The notes under the pieces are model-generated. The model saw nothing but the letters and a program-made list of their open reading frames with translations, did no database searches and was not told where the DNA came from. Shown piece after piece: positions 23,939-31,609 of a stretch of 64,000 bases of DNA. Source of the DNA: Komagataeibacter diospyri (GTDB taxonomy: Bacteria > Pseudomonadota > Alphaproteobacteria > Acetobacterales > Acetobacteraceae); contig NZ_BDLU01000032.1 of NCBI RefSeq assembly GCF_006538165.1, forward strand, positions 1 through 64,000. The letters are read 5' to 3'. The position numbers and the translations under genes were made by a program. The first letter of the stretch is position 1, and every line of letters begins with the position of its first letter.

Positions 23939-24241
23939 GTGGGAAAAGATCGGTCTTTTTGGGGAAACATGTTTCCCTCGGTAAGCGCCCCCAACCCAAA
24001 AGCGGCCATTCGTGAGCGACTGGCAGCAATCATCCGCAACACGTTCAGCATGCACCGCTTTGCTGCGGAAAAAGCTGCGCGTGCGTCCAGCAGCACGCCG
24101 CGCTGCACCAAGAACTGGCTGGCGGGGAAGAACGTGCCGGATGCACCAACGCTGATCGAACTCATGGCCTCATCTGACGCGCTTGCAGATGAGGTGATGG
24201 CTCTGGTCCATGAACGACGCCAAGCGCGAGAAGGTCGATAA
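23939..24241 (+). CDS. putative helix-turn-helix early protein
   Basis: The protein starts at GTG 23939 with GGAGG seven bases upstream and has 100 residues. RERLAAIIRNTFSMHRFAAEKAARASSSTPRCTKNWLAGKNVPDAPTLIELMASSDALADEVMALV resembles a compact XRE-like fold in which the second helix pair would be the DNA reader. Related small regulators precede replication genes in many alphaproteobacterial phages. The call is from pattern only. It shares one base with the next gene. Confidence 0.65.
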   Translation: MGKDRSFWGNMFPSVSAPNPKAAIRERLAAIIRNTFSMHRFAAEKAARASSSTPRCTKNWLAGKNVPDAPTLIELMASSDALADEVMALVHERRQAREGR

Positions 24242-24444
24242 TGTCGTGGTTTAAGCTGAAATTCTGTCGATTTGGCGTTGGTCGTGATGATGGACCTCCC
24301 CCGTCATTCCGCATGGGCTGGATCCGCCTGTTCTGGTGGCCGCACGACTGGCTCGACCTGGTCAACGCTCTGGAAAACTCTCTGCGAAAGGCGAAGCAGG
24401 CGAACCAATGCGCCAAAGGTGTGCTGGAGGATGACCAGAAATGA
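24241..24444 (+). CDS. small hypothetical protein before the replication gene
   Basis: The 67-residue protein is rich in Trp and Arg (FRMGWIRLFWWPHDWLDLV) and has a helical end. No clear transmembrane segment. It overlaps its upstream neighbour by one base (TAATG) and the replication gene by four (ATGA), so all three are one translational unit. Family unknown. Confidence 0.6.
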   Translation: MSWFKLKFCRFGVGRDDGPPPSFRMGWIRLFWWPHDWLDLVNALENSLRKAKQANQCAKGVLEDDQK

Positions 24445-25646
24445 CAGGACAACTGCCAACAGTTGCCGATTTCGACGCCGGGGCCGTGCCGCCGTGGTCC
24501 ATGATCCGCACCATGCCGGCCGAGGCGCGCGGCGTGGCACATTCCCTGATCGACACCCTCAAGGCCAACCGGATGATCGTGCTGCGCAGCGGCACGCACA
24601 TGCTGACGGATGCCGAGGTTGCGACCTTCATAAGCGAAAGCCCGGACGTGCTGGCCCGCACGCTGCCCATGATCGAGCAATGGGGCTTTGCCGCGCGGGA
24701 TGATGATGGCGCGCTGTACAGCCCCCATCTGCTGCAACGCGAGATCCGCCGGCAGGAGCGTGCGCGCCGGCGTGCCCAGCGGGACGAGGCCCTGCGCCAG
24801 TTCGAGGCCGCGCAGGCGGCCGGGTCCATTCCTGCGGACGATACGCTGCGCGGCTACAAGGCCCGGATCAATGGTGGCAATGGTGGCCGCCCGCGCAAAG
24901 GGGAAACACCGGAGCAGGCACGCGCCCGCCGCGCACAGGAAGCCGAGAATGCCGTCCGTCAGCGCCACATGCCGCTGATGGTATCTGTGCCGGCCACCCA
25001 ACCAGCAGAAACCGAAAACCGAAACCAAAACACAAATCGGTTTTCGGTTTCCGGGGGCTCGGTTTCAAAACTGGGTTCTTCGGTTTCCGTAGATATAGAT
25101 AAAGATAAGGATATTAATTCATCTATATCTGAATCTGTCGAAACCGATTTGCCCCAAACCGATGCCGTCATCGAACGCGGCGCCATCGATCGGACGGTCA
25201 AGGCGGTAATGGAGGCGGCAGGCTTCCCCAGCTACAGCACGCGCCGGCATGTCGGCATGGTCCGCAAATGGCTTCAACAGGGCATACCGGAAGCCGTGAT
25301 TGTCCAGGCGGTGACCGATCACACGGCTGACATGCACGAAAACCGAGAAGTTCCCCAGCACGCAGGCTGTTTCGACAAGCCCGTGCAGGCAGCATGGTCC
25401 CAGCACCAGATTGCAGCTGACCTGCCAGAACCGCCGCCGTCACCGGTCATGCAGGAATGGGAAAAGCAGGCCCGTGAGGATCTGGCCGAGGACCGGCGCA
25501 AATGGTCTGACTTGATGCAGCAACTGGGCGACTACGGCCGCGCCAAGCAGGAATGGGCACAGACGGCCGCCAGCCTTGGCAGGCCACCTGAACTGACCCT
25601 TGAGGCCTATCTGGATGCCTACCGGCCGCAGGACGTGGCTGCATGA
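24441..25646 (+). CDS. phage replication initiator, O-like
   Basis: The 401-residue protein has an N-terminal winged-helix-like part (residues about 25-110, with RMIVLRSGTHMLTDAEVATFI and QREIRRQERARRRAQR), a GRPR motif, a low-complexity acidic linker (VDIDKDKDINSSISE) and a C-terminal domain with RRHVGMVRKWLQQGIPEAVIVQAV. This layout is typical of phage initiators with a DNA-binding head and a helicase-recruiting tail. The linker DNA holds repeated AAACCG/CGGTTT sites and an AT-rich tract, as in lambda O. No helicase loader gene follows, so host DnaB recruitment may be direct. Confidence 0.7.
   Translation: MTGQLPTVADFDAGAVPPWSMIRTMPAEARGVAHSLIDTLKANRMIVLRSGTHMLTDAEVATFISESPDVLARTLPMIEQWGFAARDDDGALYSPHLLQREIRRQERARRRAQRDEALRQFEAAQAAGSIPADDTLRGYKARINGGNGGRPRKGETPEQARARRAQEAENAVRQRHMPLMVSVPATQPAETENRNQNTNRFSVSGGSVSKLGSSVSVDIDKDKDINSSISESVETDLPQTDAVIERGAIDRTVKAVMEAAGFPSYSTRRHVGMVRKWLQQGIPEAVIVQAVTDHTADMHENREVPQHAGCFDKPVQAAWSQHQIAADLPEPPPSPVMQEWEKQAREDLAEDRRKWSDLMQQLGDYGRAKQEWAQTAASLGRPPELTLEAYLDAYRPQDVAA
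25008..25161. other. candidate replication origin inside the initiator gene
   Basis: The motif CGGTTTC or its complement GAAACCG occurs, with minor variants, at about 25008, 25014-25026 (overlapping pair), 25038-25052 (overlapping pair), 25060, 25081, 25140 and 25155. Between the right-hand copies lies a 47-bp run (25089-25135) of almost only A and T. Iterons plus an AT-rich unwinding region within the initiator gene is the lambda arrangement. Confidence 0.65.
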
Positions 25647-25846
25647 ACATGAGGCGGCACAAGCATGTGCGCGAACTGATCGCGCGTGCTCGTGCCAAAG
25701 GCTGGCGCGGCAGCCTGACCAGCAAGGGGCATATCCGCCTGATGCATGACCGTGCGGCGCGGTTTGTCATCGCGCCTGGCACGCCATCGGATTACCGATC
25801 GTGGAAAAACACGCTGGCGCAGATGAACCGGCTGGTACCAGCCTAG
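25643..25846 (+). CDS. orphan HicA-like protein
   Basis: The 67-residue protein has the small double-stranded-RNA-binding-like fold of HicA: HKHVRELIARARAKGWRGSLTSKGHIRLMHDRAARFVIAPGTPSDYRSWKNTLAQMNRL. The His of the SKGH motif corresponds to the catalytic His of HicA mRNA interferases. No HicB partner is adjacent. Such orphans are frequent next to phage replication genes and may be RNA-binding accessory factors rather than toxins. It overlaps the initiator stop by four bases. Confidence 0.65.
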   Translation: MNMRRHKHVRELIARARAKGWRGSLTSKGHIRLMHDRAARFVIAPGTPSDYRSWKNTLAQMNRLVPA

Positions 25847-25906
25847 CCTGCATGTGGATTATTTCGCGGTCTGTGGCAGTCCACACCCATTAAAACTGAC
25901 GGAAAA

Positions 25907-25970
25907 CAGGAATTGGCGACTCGGCTACTGACCTGTGTACAAAAGGGGCATATATTGTGGCCAATTCCTG
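25907..25970 (+). promoter_or_regulatory. promoter flanked by an 11-bp inverted repeat
   Basis: CAGGAATTGGC (25907-25917) is mirrored exactly by GCCAATTCCTG (25960-25970). Between them lie CTGACC (25928) and TATATT (25951) with a 17-bp spacer, a plausible sigma-70 promoter. It drives toward the regulator gene starting at 26025. Flanking repeats suggest a looping repressor or activator. Confidence 0.5.
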
Positions 25971-26024
25971 GCCGCTGATCGATCCTGCCTGATGCCCAGA
26001 TGCAGCAGGTTCCGCAAAGAGACG

Positions 26025-26606
26025 ATGACGCCGGGAGTCCTGCTTACTGAAAGGCTTCGCGTGTCAGTCGCCGCCCTTTCCCGCCGTCGGGCACAGTCGC
26101 CCGCTCAGTCCGCCTACCGTCCCGATTTCCGTCCGTCGGAGACACGTATCGCCCACCATGACCTTGCGCTGGTGGATGTCGAGATCACCAAGAAATCTCG
26201 CCCTGTCGAGGTCTGGCGTCGGTGCGCCGGGCTGTATGGGCTGCTGCGTTCCAAGGCGATTACCGAAGGGCAGGTCCAGTCTGCCCAGTTCTGGGCAACC
26301 GATTACGAAATCAGTGCCTTGGGCGGAACCGATCCGGAAATGGAACACGGTGCAAAACGCGGTGACATTCATGACGCCATGATCGGGCGCATGGGATCCG
26401 CCGCGCGCCGTGACTACATCCGCCAGCGCATCGGCGCGCGCGGCGAGCAGCTGTTGGTGCTGCTGATGATCGATGGACTGTCGATTACGGCGATGGCAAA
26501 ACGCCTGCACCGCGACGTGAAAAGCACCAGCGGCGCGGTATGTTTCCTGCTGGAGCAGTTGACCGAACATTATGACGGAATGCCCGGACCATTATGGAAA
26601 GGTTGA
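26025..26606 (+). CDS. probable phage late-gene regulator
   Basis: From MTPGVLLTERLRVSV the protein has 193 residues; the frame is open back to GTG 25935, so the start is uncertain. The C-terminal region (RDYIRQRIGARGEQLLVLLMIDGLSITAMAKRLHRDVKSTSGAVCFLLEQLTEHY) contains a helix-turn-helix (SITAMAKRLHRDVKSTSGAVCF) like sigma region 4 or ArpU/RinA-type late regulators. It sits between replication and structural genes, the usual place for such a factor. Role inferred from position and fold. Confidence 0.6.
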   Translation: MTPGVLLTERLRVSVAALSRRRAQSPAQSAYRPDFRPSETRIAHHDLALVDVEITKKSRPVEVWRRCAGLYGLLRSKAITEGQVQSAQFWATDYEISALGGTDPEMEHGAKRGDIHDAMIGRMGSAARRDYIRQRIGARGEQLLVLLMIDGLSITAMAKRLHRDVKSTSGAVCFLLEQLTEHYDGMPGPLWKG

Positions 26607-26719
26607 CCGTGTCACGGTTTTAAGTCATTTATGGCAAACTATCGTTATGCGTGGGTCCAGAGAATGGACGCCACGCTTTTTTTATGCCCGCTCGGGTATT
26701 CCCAACATAGAGCCATCAG

Positions 26720-27127
26720 ATGAAATCACAGCTGCCGACCCTGTCGCGCGGCGACATTGTCCTGCGCGGTAACCGGCACGGCATTGTCGTGACCCTGACA
26801 AAGCGGCGTCTGTTGGTCGTGCCGCTGGAATGGAACCCGTTCCCGCGCCATCGCGCGGATGTCGGGATCGGCACGCTGACCTCGCAGGTCTTGTTCCATG
26901 ACGCGATTGCGCGGTGCGGGGATCGCCAGTGGGTCAGCCGGGAAGCCCAGCATTTTGCAGGCCGCGTGTCTCCCGTTGTCGTGACAGCGATCGTGAACGC
27001 CATCCGTCGGGAAGAAGTCGCCCGTCAGACTGAGCGGCTTCCCGCCGGCCTGGTCAAATCGACACTGGCCTTTGGTCCCATGATGGGCAGTCGCGGGCGG
27101 CGCGTTGGTGCGCCTTCACTGGGATAG
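26720..27127 (+). CDS. hypothetical prophage protein
   Basis: The 135-residue protein starts with a PemK/MazF-like strand pattern, LSRGDIVLRGNRHGIVVTLTKRRLLVVPLEWNPFP, but lacks other family landmarks, so I leave it unassigned. It ends with a Gly/Arg-rich tail. A perfect 13-bp palindrome ACCGTGTCACGGT (26606-26618) lies about 100 bp upstream and may regulate it. No neighbour partner is obvious. Confidence 0.55.
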   Translation: MKSQLPTLSRGDIVLRGNRHGIVVTLTKRRLLVVPLEWNPFPRHRADVGIGTLTSQVLFHDAIARCGDRQWVSREAQHFAGRVSPVVVTAIVNAIRREEVARQTERLPAGLVKSTLAFGPMMGSRGRRVGAPSLG

Positions 27128-27140
27128 CGACAAGCAAATG

Positions 27141-27407
27141 TCAGTTAATGGGTTGACCACTCTTTTCCATCATCGCCAGTGCTTTTTGGAGAGACTCAAT
27201 CAATATTTTAGCAGTCGGGGCCGGCATTCTGAGATGTGCCACCGGGAAGGGGCGTAGTCCCTCCTGACTGGGCTTTCCGGCAGCTAAGGTCACAGCGATG
27301 ACACTACCGGCATGGCCGAAATACGGAATGTGATCGGTAAACACAATCGGGGCTTCGCGACTGGCAATAAGAAATTCTTCAATTTGCTTGGCGTCAGCAT
27401 CCGACAT
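27141..27407 (-). CDS. small protein, possibly DUF3467-like
   Basis: The 88-residue protein reads against its neighbours. The layout (APIVFTDHIPYFGHAGSVIAVTLAAG, then PVAHLRMPAPTAKILIESLQKALAMMEK) resembles DUF3467, where a beta sheet ends in a conserved MP-x-x-A-x-x-L helix. Function of that family is unknown. AGGAAT lies a suitable distance before the ATG. It may be a moron expressed from its own promoter. Confidence 0.55.
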   Translation of the reverse strand: MSDADAKQIEEFLIASREAPIVFTDHIPYFGHAGSVIAVTLAAGKPSQEGLRPFPVAHLRMPAPTAKILIESLQKALAMMEKSGQPIN

Positions 27408-27544
27408 TTTCTCATTCCTTTCCTTAAAGCCCGTTAAAAAATCTACCTTGAGATCAATGGGTTGGTAAGGGGCTCAAATGAGACAAAACTGGCAGATATT
27501 ATGCTGAATGTAACAAATGGCCCCCGTACTATGTGGACGGCTGA

Positions 27545-27667
27545 ATGATCGATGTGATCCATGCGCTGAGCGCAATGCCGATCGCCCGGTTCTTCGATCT
27601 GCTCATTCTTGCGGGATGGATCGTGGCGCAGCCCATGCTGTGCATTGCCATCTGGCGCGCCCGATAG
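27545..27667 (+). CDS. 40-residue membrane peptide
   Basis: This short frame starts MIDVIHALSAMPIARFF and continues as one hydrophobic helix, DLLILAGWIVAQPMLCIAIW, with a basic end. It stops one base before the first dif-like site. No strong ribosome binding site is seen, so expression is uncertain. Confidence 0.45.
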   Translation: MIDVIHALSAMPIARFFDLLILAGWIVAQPMLCIAIWRAR

Positions 27668-27697
27668 CCGCAAGGATAACTCAAAGTTATCTGGCAG
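27668..27697. repeat. dif-like site 1
   Basis: A left arm CCGCAAGGATAA (27668-27679) and a right arm TTATCTGGCAG (27687-27697) form an imperfect inverted repeat around the 7-bp spacer CTCAAAG. The layout suits a tyrosine recombinase core site. A half site, CCGCAAGATAA, follows at 27713-27723. Confidence 0.5.
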
Positions 27698-27744
27698 CGC
27701 CGGATCGGGCATCCGCAAGATAACCCCACGCAGGGGCCTGATAG

Positions 27745-27772
27745 CCGCAAGATAACGTTAGTTATCTGGCGG
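27745..27772. repeat. dif-like site 2 (11-6-11)
   Basis: CCGCAAGATAA (27745-27755) and TTATCTGGCGG (27762-27772) match as inverted arms at 10 of 11 positions, separated by the six bases CGTTAG. That is exactly the 11-6-11 geometry of Xer dif sites. It lies 43 bp before the XerC-like gene. Confidence 0.6.
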
Positions 27773-27814
27773 ATTTCAGGGGGGCTTAACCACCCCGTTT
27801 TATAATGAAATCAT

Positions 27815-28690
27815 ATGGTTAGCGGAGACCGCGCCATGCCGTCCACTGATGAGGCCCCAAAAGCCCCTCAGAACTCGGCCGACAATCTGCTGATCAAGAC
27901 ATGGCTTCACAACCGTGGTGCGAACACGCGCCGCGCGTATGAAAGCGATGTCCGCGCCTTCCTTGCGCATGTGGGCAAACCACTGGCGCAGGTGACGGCG
28001 GCCGACCTGCAAAGCTGGTACGACAGCCTGACGGGAGCGGACGCCACGCGACGGCGGAAGCTGATGGTCATCAAGTCGCTGCTGTCCTACGGCGCTGCCA
28101 TGGAAATGCTGCCTCGCGATGTGGGGCCTGCCGTCCGTGTGCCGAAGATGCGCGACAGCCTGCATGAGCGGATCCTTACGCAGGAACAGGTGCGCGACCT
28201 CATTGATGGGGAAACGGACCCGCGCAGGCGCACCATGTTGCGCGTCCTGTATGCCACCGGCCTGCGCATCTCCGAGCTTTGCGCCGTCCGGTGGAAAGAC
28301 CTCAAGCGCCGCCAGCAGGGCGGTGTCGCCCATGTGTTTGGCAAGGGCGGCAAGAACAGAACCGTCGAGATCCCCGCCAAGGTGTGGAAGGAGATCGTGA
28401 CGCTGCGTGTTGATAGTCGGCCTGAAGCGCCGATGGTCCCCGGCCACGATGGCGGTCCGCTTAGCGTCGATGCGGTCCACCGCTCCGTTAAGCGGGCCGC
28501 GAAGCGCGCAGGCCTGCCATCGCAGGTTTCCGCGCACTGGCTGCGCCACGCGTACGCCAGCCACATGCAGGACAACGGCGCGCCGGCGCATGTAGTGCAG
28601 CAGCAGCTGGGCCACACATCGCTGGCGACCACGACACGATACAGTCACGCACGCGAAGGCGCGGGCGCTGGAAAGTTTCTGGACTTGTAG
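27815..28690 (+). CDS. XerC/D-like tyrosine recombinase inside the prophage
   Basis: The 291-residue protein has the full Xer layout: SAM-like core-binding domain (residues 24-105) and a catalytic domain with Arg151 (ATGLRISEL), Lys180 region (GKGGKNR), His241 and Arg244 (HWLRHAYASH), His267 (LGHTSLATTTRY) and Tyr276. It is distinct from the integrase at 13504. A TATAAT (27802) precedes ATG 27815 closely; ATG 27836 has GGAG at good spacing and may be the true start. With dif-like sites just upstream it probably resolves multimers or inverts/deletes DNA between sites. Confidence 0.85.
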   Translation: MVSGDRAMPSTDEAPKAPQNSADNLLIKTWLHNRGANTRRAYESDVRAFLAHVGKPLAQVTAADLQSWYDSLTGADATRRRKLMVIKSLLSYGAAMEMLPRDVGPAVRVPKMRDSLHERILTQEQVRDLIDGETDPRRRTMLRVLYATGLRISELCAVRWKDLKRRQQGGVAHVFGKGGKNRTVEIPAKVWKEIVTLRVDSRPEAPMVPGHDGGPLSVDAVHRSVKRAAKRAGLPSQVSAHWLRHAYASHMQDNGAPAHVVQQQLGHTSLATTTRYSHAREGAGAGKFLDL

Positions 28691-28734
28691 CGCCACGCGC
28701 GCCGGTCCCCTCACCTGTGAAGCAAGGAAGCCTC

Positions 28735-28914
28735 ATGAAGCCGAGCCGCAAGCCGCGCCAGCCCGCAACGGATGTCACTGTCTGGGAGCGTGCCGCCGCG
28801 CATTATCGTCGTATTGCGGGCCGTGACCGTCGCCCTGGCGTGAAGATCTGGGCCAGCGACCGCGCGGCGGAATGCGCGGCCAACATGCGGCGTGCTCAGC
28901 GGGAGGCCGCATGA
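28735..28914 (+). CDS. small basic prophage protein
   Basis: The 59-residue protein (MKPSRKPRQPATDVTVWERA) has AAGGAAG five to six bases before its ATG. It is very basic and helical (HYRRIAGRDRRPGVKIWASDRAAECAANMRRAQREAA). Its stop overlaps the next ATG (ATGA). Family unknown. Confidence 0.6.
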   Translation: MKPSRKPRQPATDVTVWERAAAHYRRIAGRDRRPGVKIWASDRAAECAANMRRAQREAA

Positions 28915-29519
28915 TGGTGCCCGAAGGCTACATGCAGGATTCCGCCGGGCGCCTCGTGCCGCGCGACAAGGTGAAGCCCGAACACCTGATGGTGGATGAG
29001 CTGGTGCGCGAGCTGTTCGGCGGCGCGACCGATCTGCGCAAGGCCCTCAGCGGGTTTCGTTTAAAGGCGTTCGAGGAAATTCGCACCGTCCTGGCGCTCA
29101 TTGCCGAGAAGTATGGCACCACATATGGCGGCCAGAAGGGCAACATCACGCTGACCAGCTACGATGGCCTGAAGAAGCTCACCATCGCGATGGGCGATTC
29201 CATTTCGTTTGGCCCGGAACTGCAGGCCGCGAAGTCTCTGATCGACAGCTGTCTGGGGCGTTGGTCCAAGGGCGCGGACGAGAACCTGCGCGTCATTGTG
29301 ACGGATGCGTTCGAGGTCGGCAAAGAGGGCAAGATCCGCACGGACAAGATCCTCAGCCTGCGCCGCCTCAATATTGATGATGAGGAATGGCTGCGCGCGA
29401 TGCAGGCCATTTCCGACAGCATCCGCATCGATGCAACCAAGGCTTACATCCGATTCCATGAGCGCAACCGGCCGGAAGATGATTTCCGGCAGGTGCCGCT
29501 GGATATCGCCCGGGCTTAA
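28911..29519 (+). CDS. DUF3164 family protein
   Basis: The 202-residue protein matches DUF3164 (Mu gp6-like): GYMQDSAGRLVPRDKVKPEHLMVDELV at the start, EKYGTTYGGQKGNITLTSYDGLKKL in the middle, and ISFGPELQAAKSLIDSCL and AISDSIRIDATKAYIRFHERN later. The role in phages is unknown, although the gene sits in the early region of Mu-like phages. Start ATG 28911 overlaps the upstream stop; the open frame before it is non-coding. Confidence 0.88.
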   Translation: MMVPEGYMQDSAGRLVPRDKVKPEHLMVDELVRELFGGATDLRKALSGFRLKAFEEIRTVLALIAEKYGTTYGGQKGNITLTSYDGLKKLTIAMGDSISFGPELQAAKSLIDSCLGRWSKGADENLRVIVTDAFEVGKEGKIRTDKILSLRRLNIDDEEWLRAMQAISDSIRIDATKAYIRFHERNRPEDDFRQVPLDIARA

Positions 29520-29540
29520 GAAGATTTAACAAGCAATATT

Positions 29541-30167
29541 TCAGTAAAGATCAGAACTTACATCATCATATTGCTTTTCTAATGTGTTGTACCAAACTTT
29601 CTGATCATCAGACAATTCTCCCCCAGAAACAAGCTCGTCCATTTTTTTGCATATGTTAAACAATCTTTTGTATTTAAATTCCGACTTAACTTCCTCTGAT
29701 ATGTAAATTGAAATGTAAGTTTTGTATTTTTCATGACTCACCTCTCCTTCAAAGATTTTATCCATTATCTGCCTTCCTTTTATAATAACAGTAACAGAAG
29801 AAGATAAAAGAAACTTCACCCTATCTCCATTTAATACTCTTTTTGAACCAGAATTAGACCCTATATCAGAGATGGCAGCTATGCTATTATTTGAGCTTTC
29901 AGCTATGCTTGTTATTATATTCAAGAAATGAGCATCTTTTGCAGTTTGATTATTAGTATAAGATGATTTCCATGCGAAAAATATGGATGCAGCAGCAAGT
30001 ATAACAGTTGCCCACGTGCCGCACGATCCGTACATTGAAAGTCTGCTGTTAATGTCCAGAGAACGTGGGTACACATACGTAACCGCATAAAATGGGAAAA
30101 CAACAACAAACAAAAATAAAGTGAATAATAGAATTAAAAATACTTTTTTATTTGTAAAATATTTCAT
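29541..30167 (-). CDS. AT-rich two-helix membrane moron, possible exclusion protein
   Basis: The 208-residue protein has transmembrane helices at about 9-30 and 47-66, then a soluble helical cytoplasmic part (residues 70-208). Two N-terminal helices followed by a helical domain recalls putative phage abortive-infection (putAbiC-like) proteins: GTWATVILAAASIFFAWKSSYTNNQTAKDAHFLNI. It is by far the most AT-rich gene of the element and reads against its neighbours, both signs of a recently acquired moron expressed in the lysogen. Exclusion of other phages is a guess. Confidence 0.6.
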   Translation of the reverse strand: MKYFTNKKVFLILLFTLFLFVVVFPFYAVTYVYPRSLDINSRLSMYGSCGTWATVILAAASIFFAWKSSYTNNQTAKDAHFLNIITSIAESSNNSIAAISDIGSNSGSKRVLNGDRVKFLLSSSVTVIIKGRQIMDKIFEGEVSHEKYKTYISIYISEEVKSEFKYKRLFNICKKMDELVSGGELSDDQKVWYNTLEKQYDDVSSDLY

Positions 30168-30218
30168 ATATATATCCAGTCTTATTAATTATACACAAAC
30201 TCATAGAGAATATCATTA

Positions 30219-30839
30219 ATGTCCCCCACACACCATGTGCATATCAGCGTGGGCTTCATGTTCGTGTGCCTACTGTTCATCGCCATCATCGTCGCCCTGT
30301 TTGTATGGCTGTCGTGGTCGAACCGGCGTGCCAAGCTGATCAAGATGCAGATCGAACAGCGGCATGAAGAACAGATGGAGCAGATCCGGCGCGGACATGA
30401 TGACCAGATCGCCCGGCGCGTCATGGACAGTACGACCCGGGCGCCATCTGTACCGCGCATGTCAGCACAGCCTGCCTCCCCTTCGCTGCGGCCTGCCGCA
30501 TCCAGTGGATACGGATCCGTAAATACGGGCTCAAACCCCGGCGCGCCGGTCATCGTACACACCGGTGCGTCACGCGGATCCGACAATGGTTTTCTGGAAG
30601 GTGCGCTACTGGGCGGCATTGCCGGATCAATGATGGGCGGTCGCGACCATGACACCATCATTGAACGCGATGTCAGTGCACCAGCAGCTCCCACGCCTGA
30701 TCCATTCGCAGGCAGTGGTAACGACGCCGGATCCAGTGGTGGTGGTTTCGACTACAGTAGCGGTGGCGGCGGTAGCAGTGGTGGCTTCGACTGCGGCGGC
30801 AGCAGCGGCGGGTCCGATGGCGGTGGCTGCGACTTCTGA
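30219..30839 (+). CDS. membrane protein with Gly/Ser-rich tail
   Basis: The 206-residue protein has one transmembrane helix (residues 10-32, VGFMFVCLLFIAIIVALFVWLSW), a coiled-coil stretch (RRAKLIKMQIEQRHEEQMEQI), a Pro/Ser linker and a C-terminal low-complexity region of Gly, Ser and Asp with two Cys. It resembles small host-envelope proteins of the TPM/YgcG-like Gly-rich type only in composition. It is two bases ahead of the next gene. Function unknown. Confidence 0.6.
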   Translation: MSPTHHVHISVGFMFVCLLFIAIIVALFVWLSWSNRRAKLIKMQIEQRHEEQMEQIRRGHDDQIARRVMDSTTRAPSVPRMSAQPASPSLRPAASSGYGSVNTGSNPGAPVIVHTGASRGSDNGFLEGALLGGIAGSMMGGRDHDTIIERDVSAPAAPTPDPFAGSGNDAGSSGGGFDYSSGGGGSSGGFDCGGSSGGSDGGGCDF

Positions 30840-30841
30840 CC

Positions 30842-31507
30842 ATGGGTGATTTCAGCATCAAACTGGATACGTCACGTATCCAGCGTGAGCTGTCGGACAT
30901 GCAGAAGCAGATCCCGTATGCCACATCCGTCGCCGTAAACAGCCTGGCCTTCGATGCCATGCGGCTGGAAAACAGCGCGATGTCGGAAATCTTCGATCAT
31001 CCGCGCCCCTTCACCACACGCGCCACGCAGGTGGACAAGGCGACGAAAAGCAACCCGACGGCAGTCGTATCGCTACGGGACCAGCAAGCGAAATACCTGA
31101 CCCCGTATGAAACCGGCGGCGACCACTGGGTCGGTGCCAGGGATGGCGCTGGTGACCTGCTGGTGCCGGTGGACGGCAGGACGGATGCATACGGGCAGAT
31201 CCCACGTGGACTGATCAAGCGCCTACTCGCGCGGCCTGATGTGTTCGCCGGCACGATCCGTGGCGTTCGAGGGATCTGGCAACGCCCGTTACGCGGTGAA
31301 CGTCGGAATGGCGATCGCGGCACAAAGGGGAAACTCAATGCTGTCGGCGAAAAGCGAACCGGACTGAAACTTCTCTACGTGTTTCGGCCCAACCGGGACG
31401 TGAACAAGCATCTGGACTTCGAGCAGCGCGCGGTGGAGCTGGTCCAGCGTGAAGGCCCGAAGGCGATCGAGGCGGCGATCCTGAAAACCATCAGCACCGC
31501 GCGCTGA
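30842..31507 (+). CDS. phage minor tail/completion protein, gpZ-like
   Basis: The 221-residue protein starts FSIKLDTSRIQRELSDMQKQIPYATSVAVNSLAFDAM and includes FDHPRPFTTRATQVDKATKSNP and a YLTPYETGGDHWVG segment, a pattern seen in lambda gpZ-like and other minor tail proteins. In lambda gpZ follows the head genes; here it precedes the terminase, which is an unusual place. A moderate call from motif pattern. Confidence 0.55.
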   Translation: MGDFSIKLDTSRIQRELSDMQKQIPYATSVAVNSLAFDAMRLENSAMSEIFDHPRPFTTRATQVDKATKSNPTAVVSLRDQQAKYLTPYETGGDHWVGARDGAGDLLVPVDGRTDAYGQIPRGLIKRLLARPDVFAGTIRGVRGIWQRPLRGERRNGDRGTKGKLNAVGEKRTGLKLLYVFRPNRDVNKHLDFEQRAVELVQREGPKAIEAAILKTISTAR

Positions 31508-31609
31508 CAGAGATGCCCTACCCCCCCCTGCTTGGGTCCCTCCTGGGGGGTGCCGGCATCGCGGGTATTGCGCGAGCCCGTACGATCTCTAGCTGAGATA
31601 AAATTTTCA

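Noticed and set aside
23799..23984. 61-codon frame after the GcrA-like gene
   Set aside because: It has an ATGA overlap but weak sequence quality and runs over the well-placed GTG start at 23939.
27443..27718. 91-codon reverse frame
   Set aside because: It covers the dif-like site and has no ribosome site or protein-like pattern.
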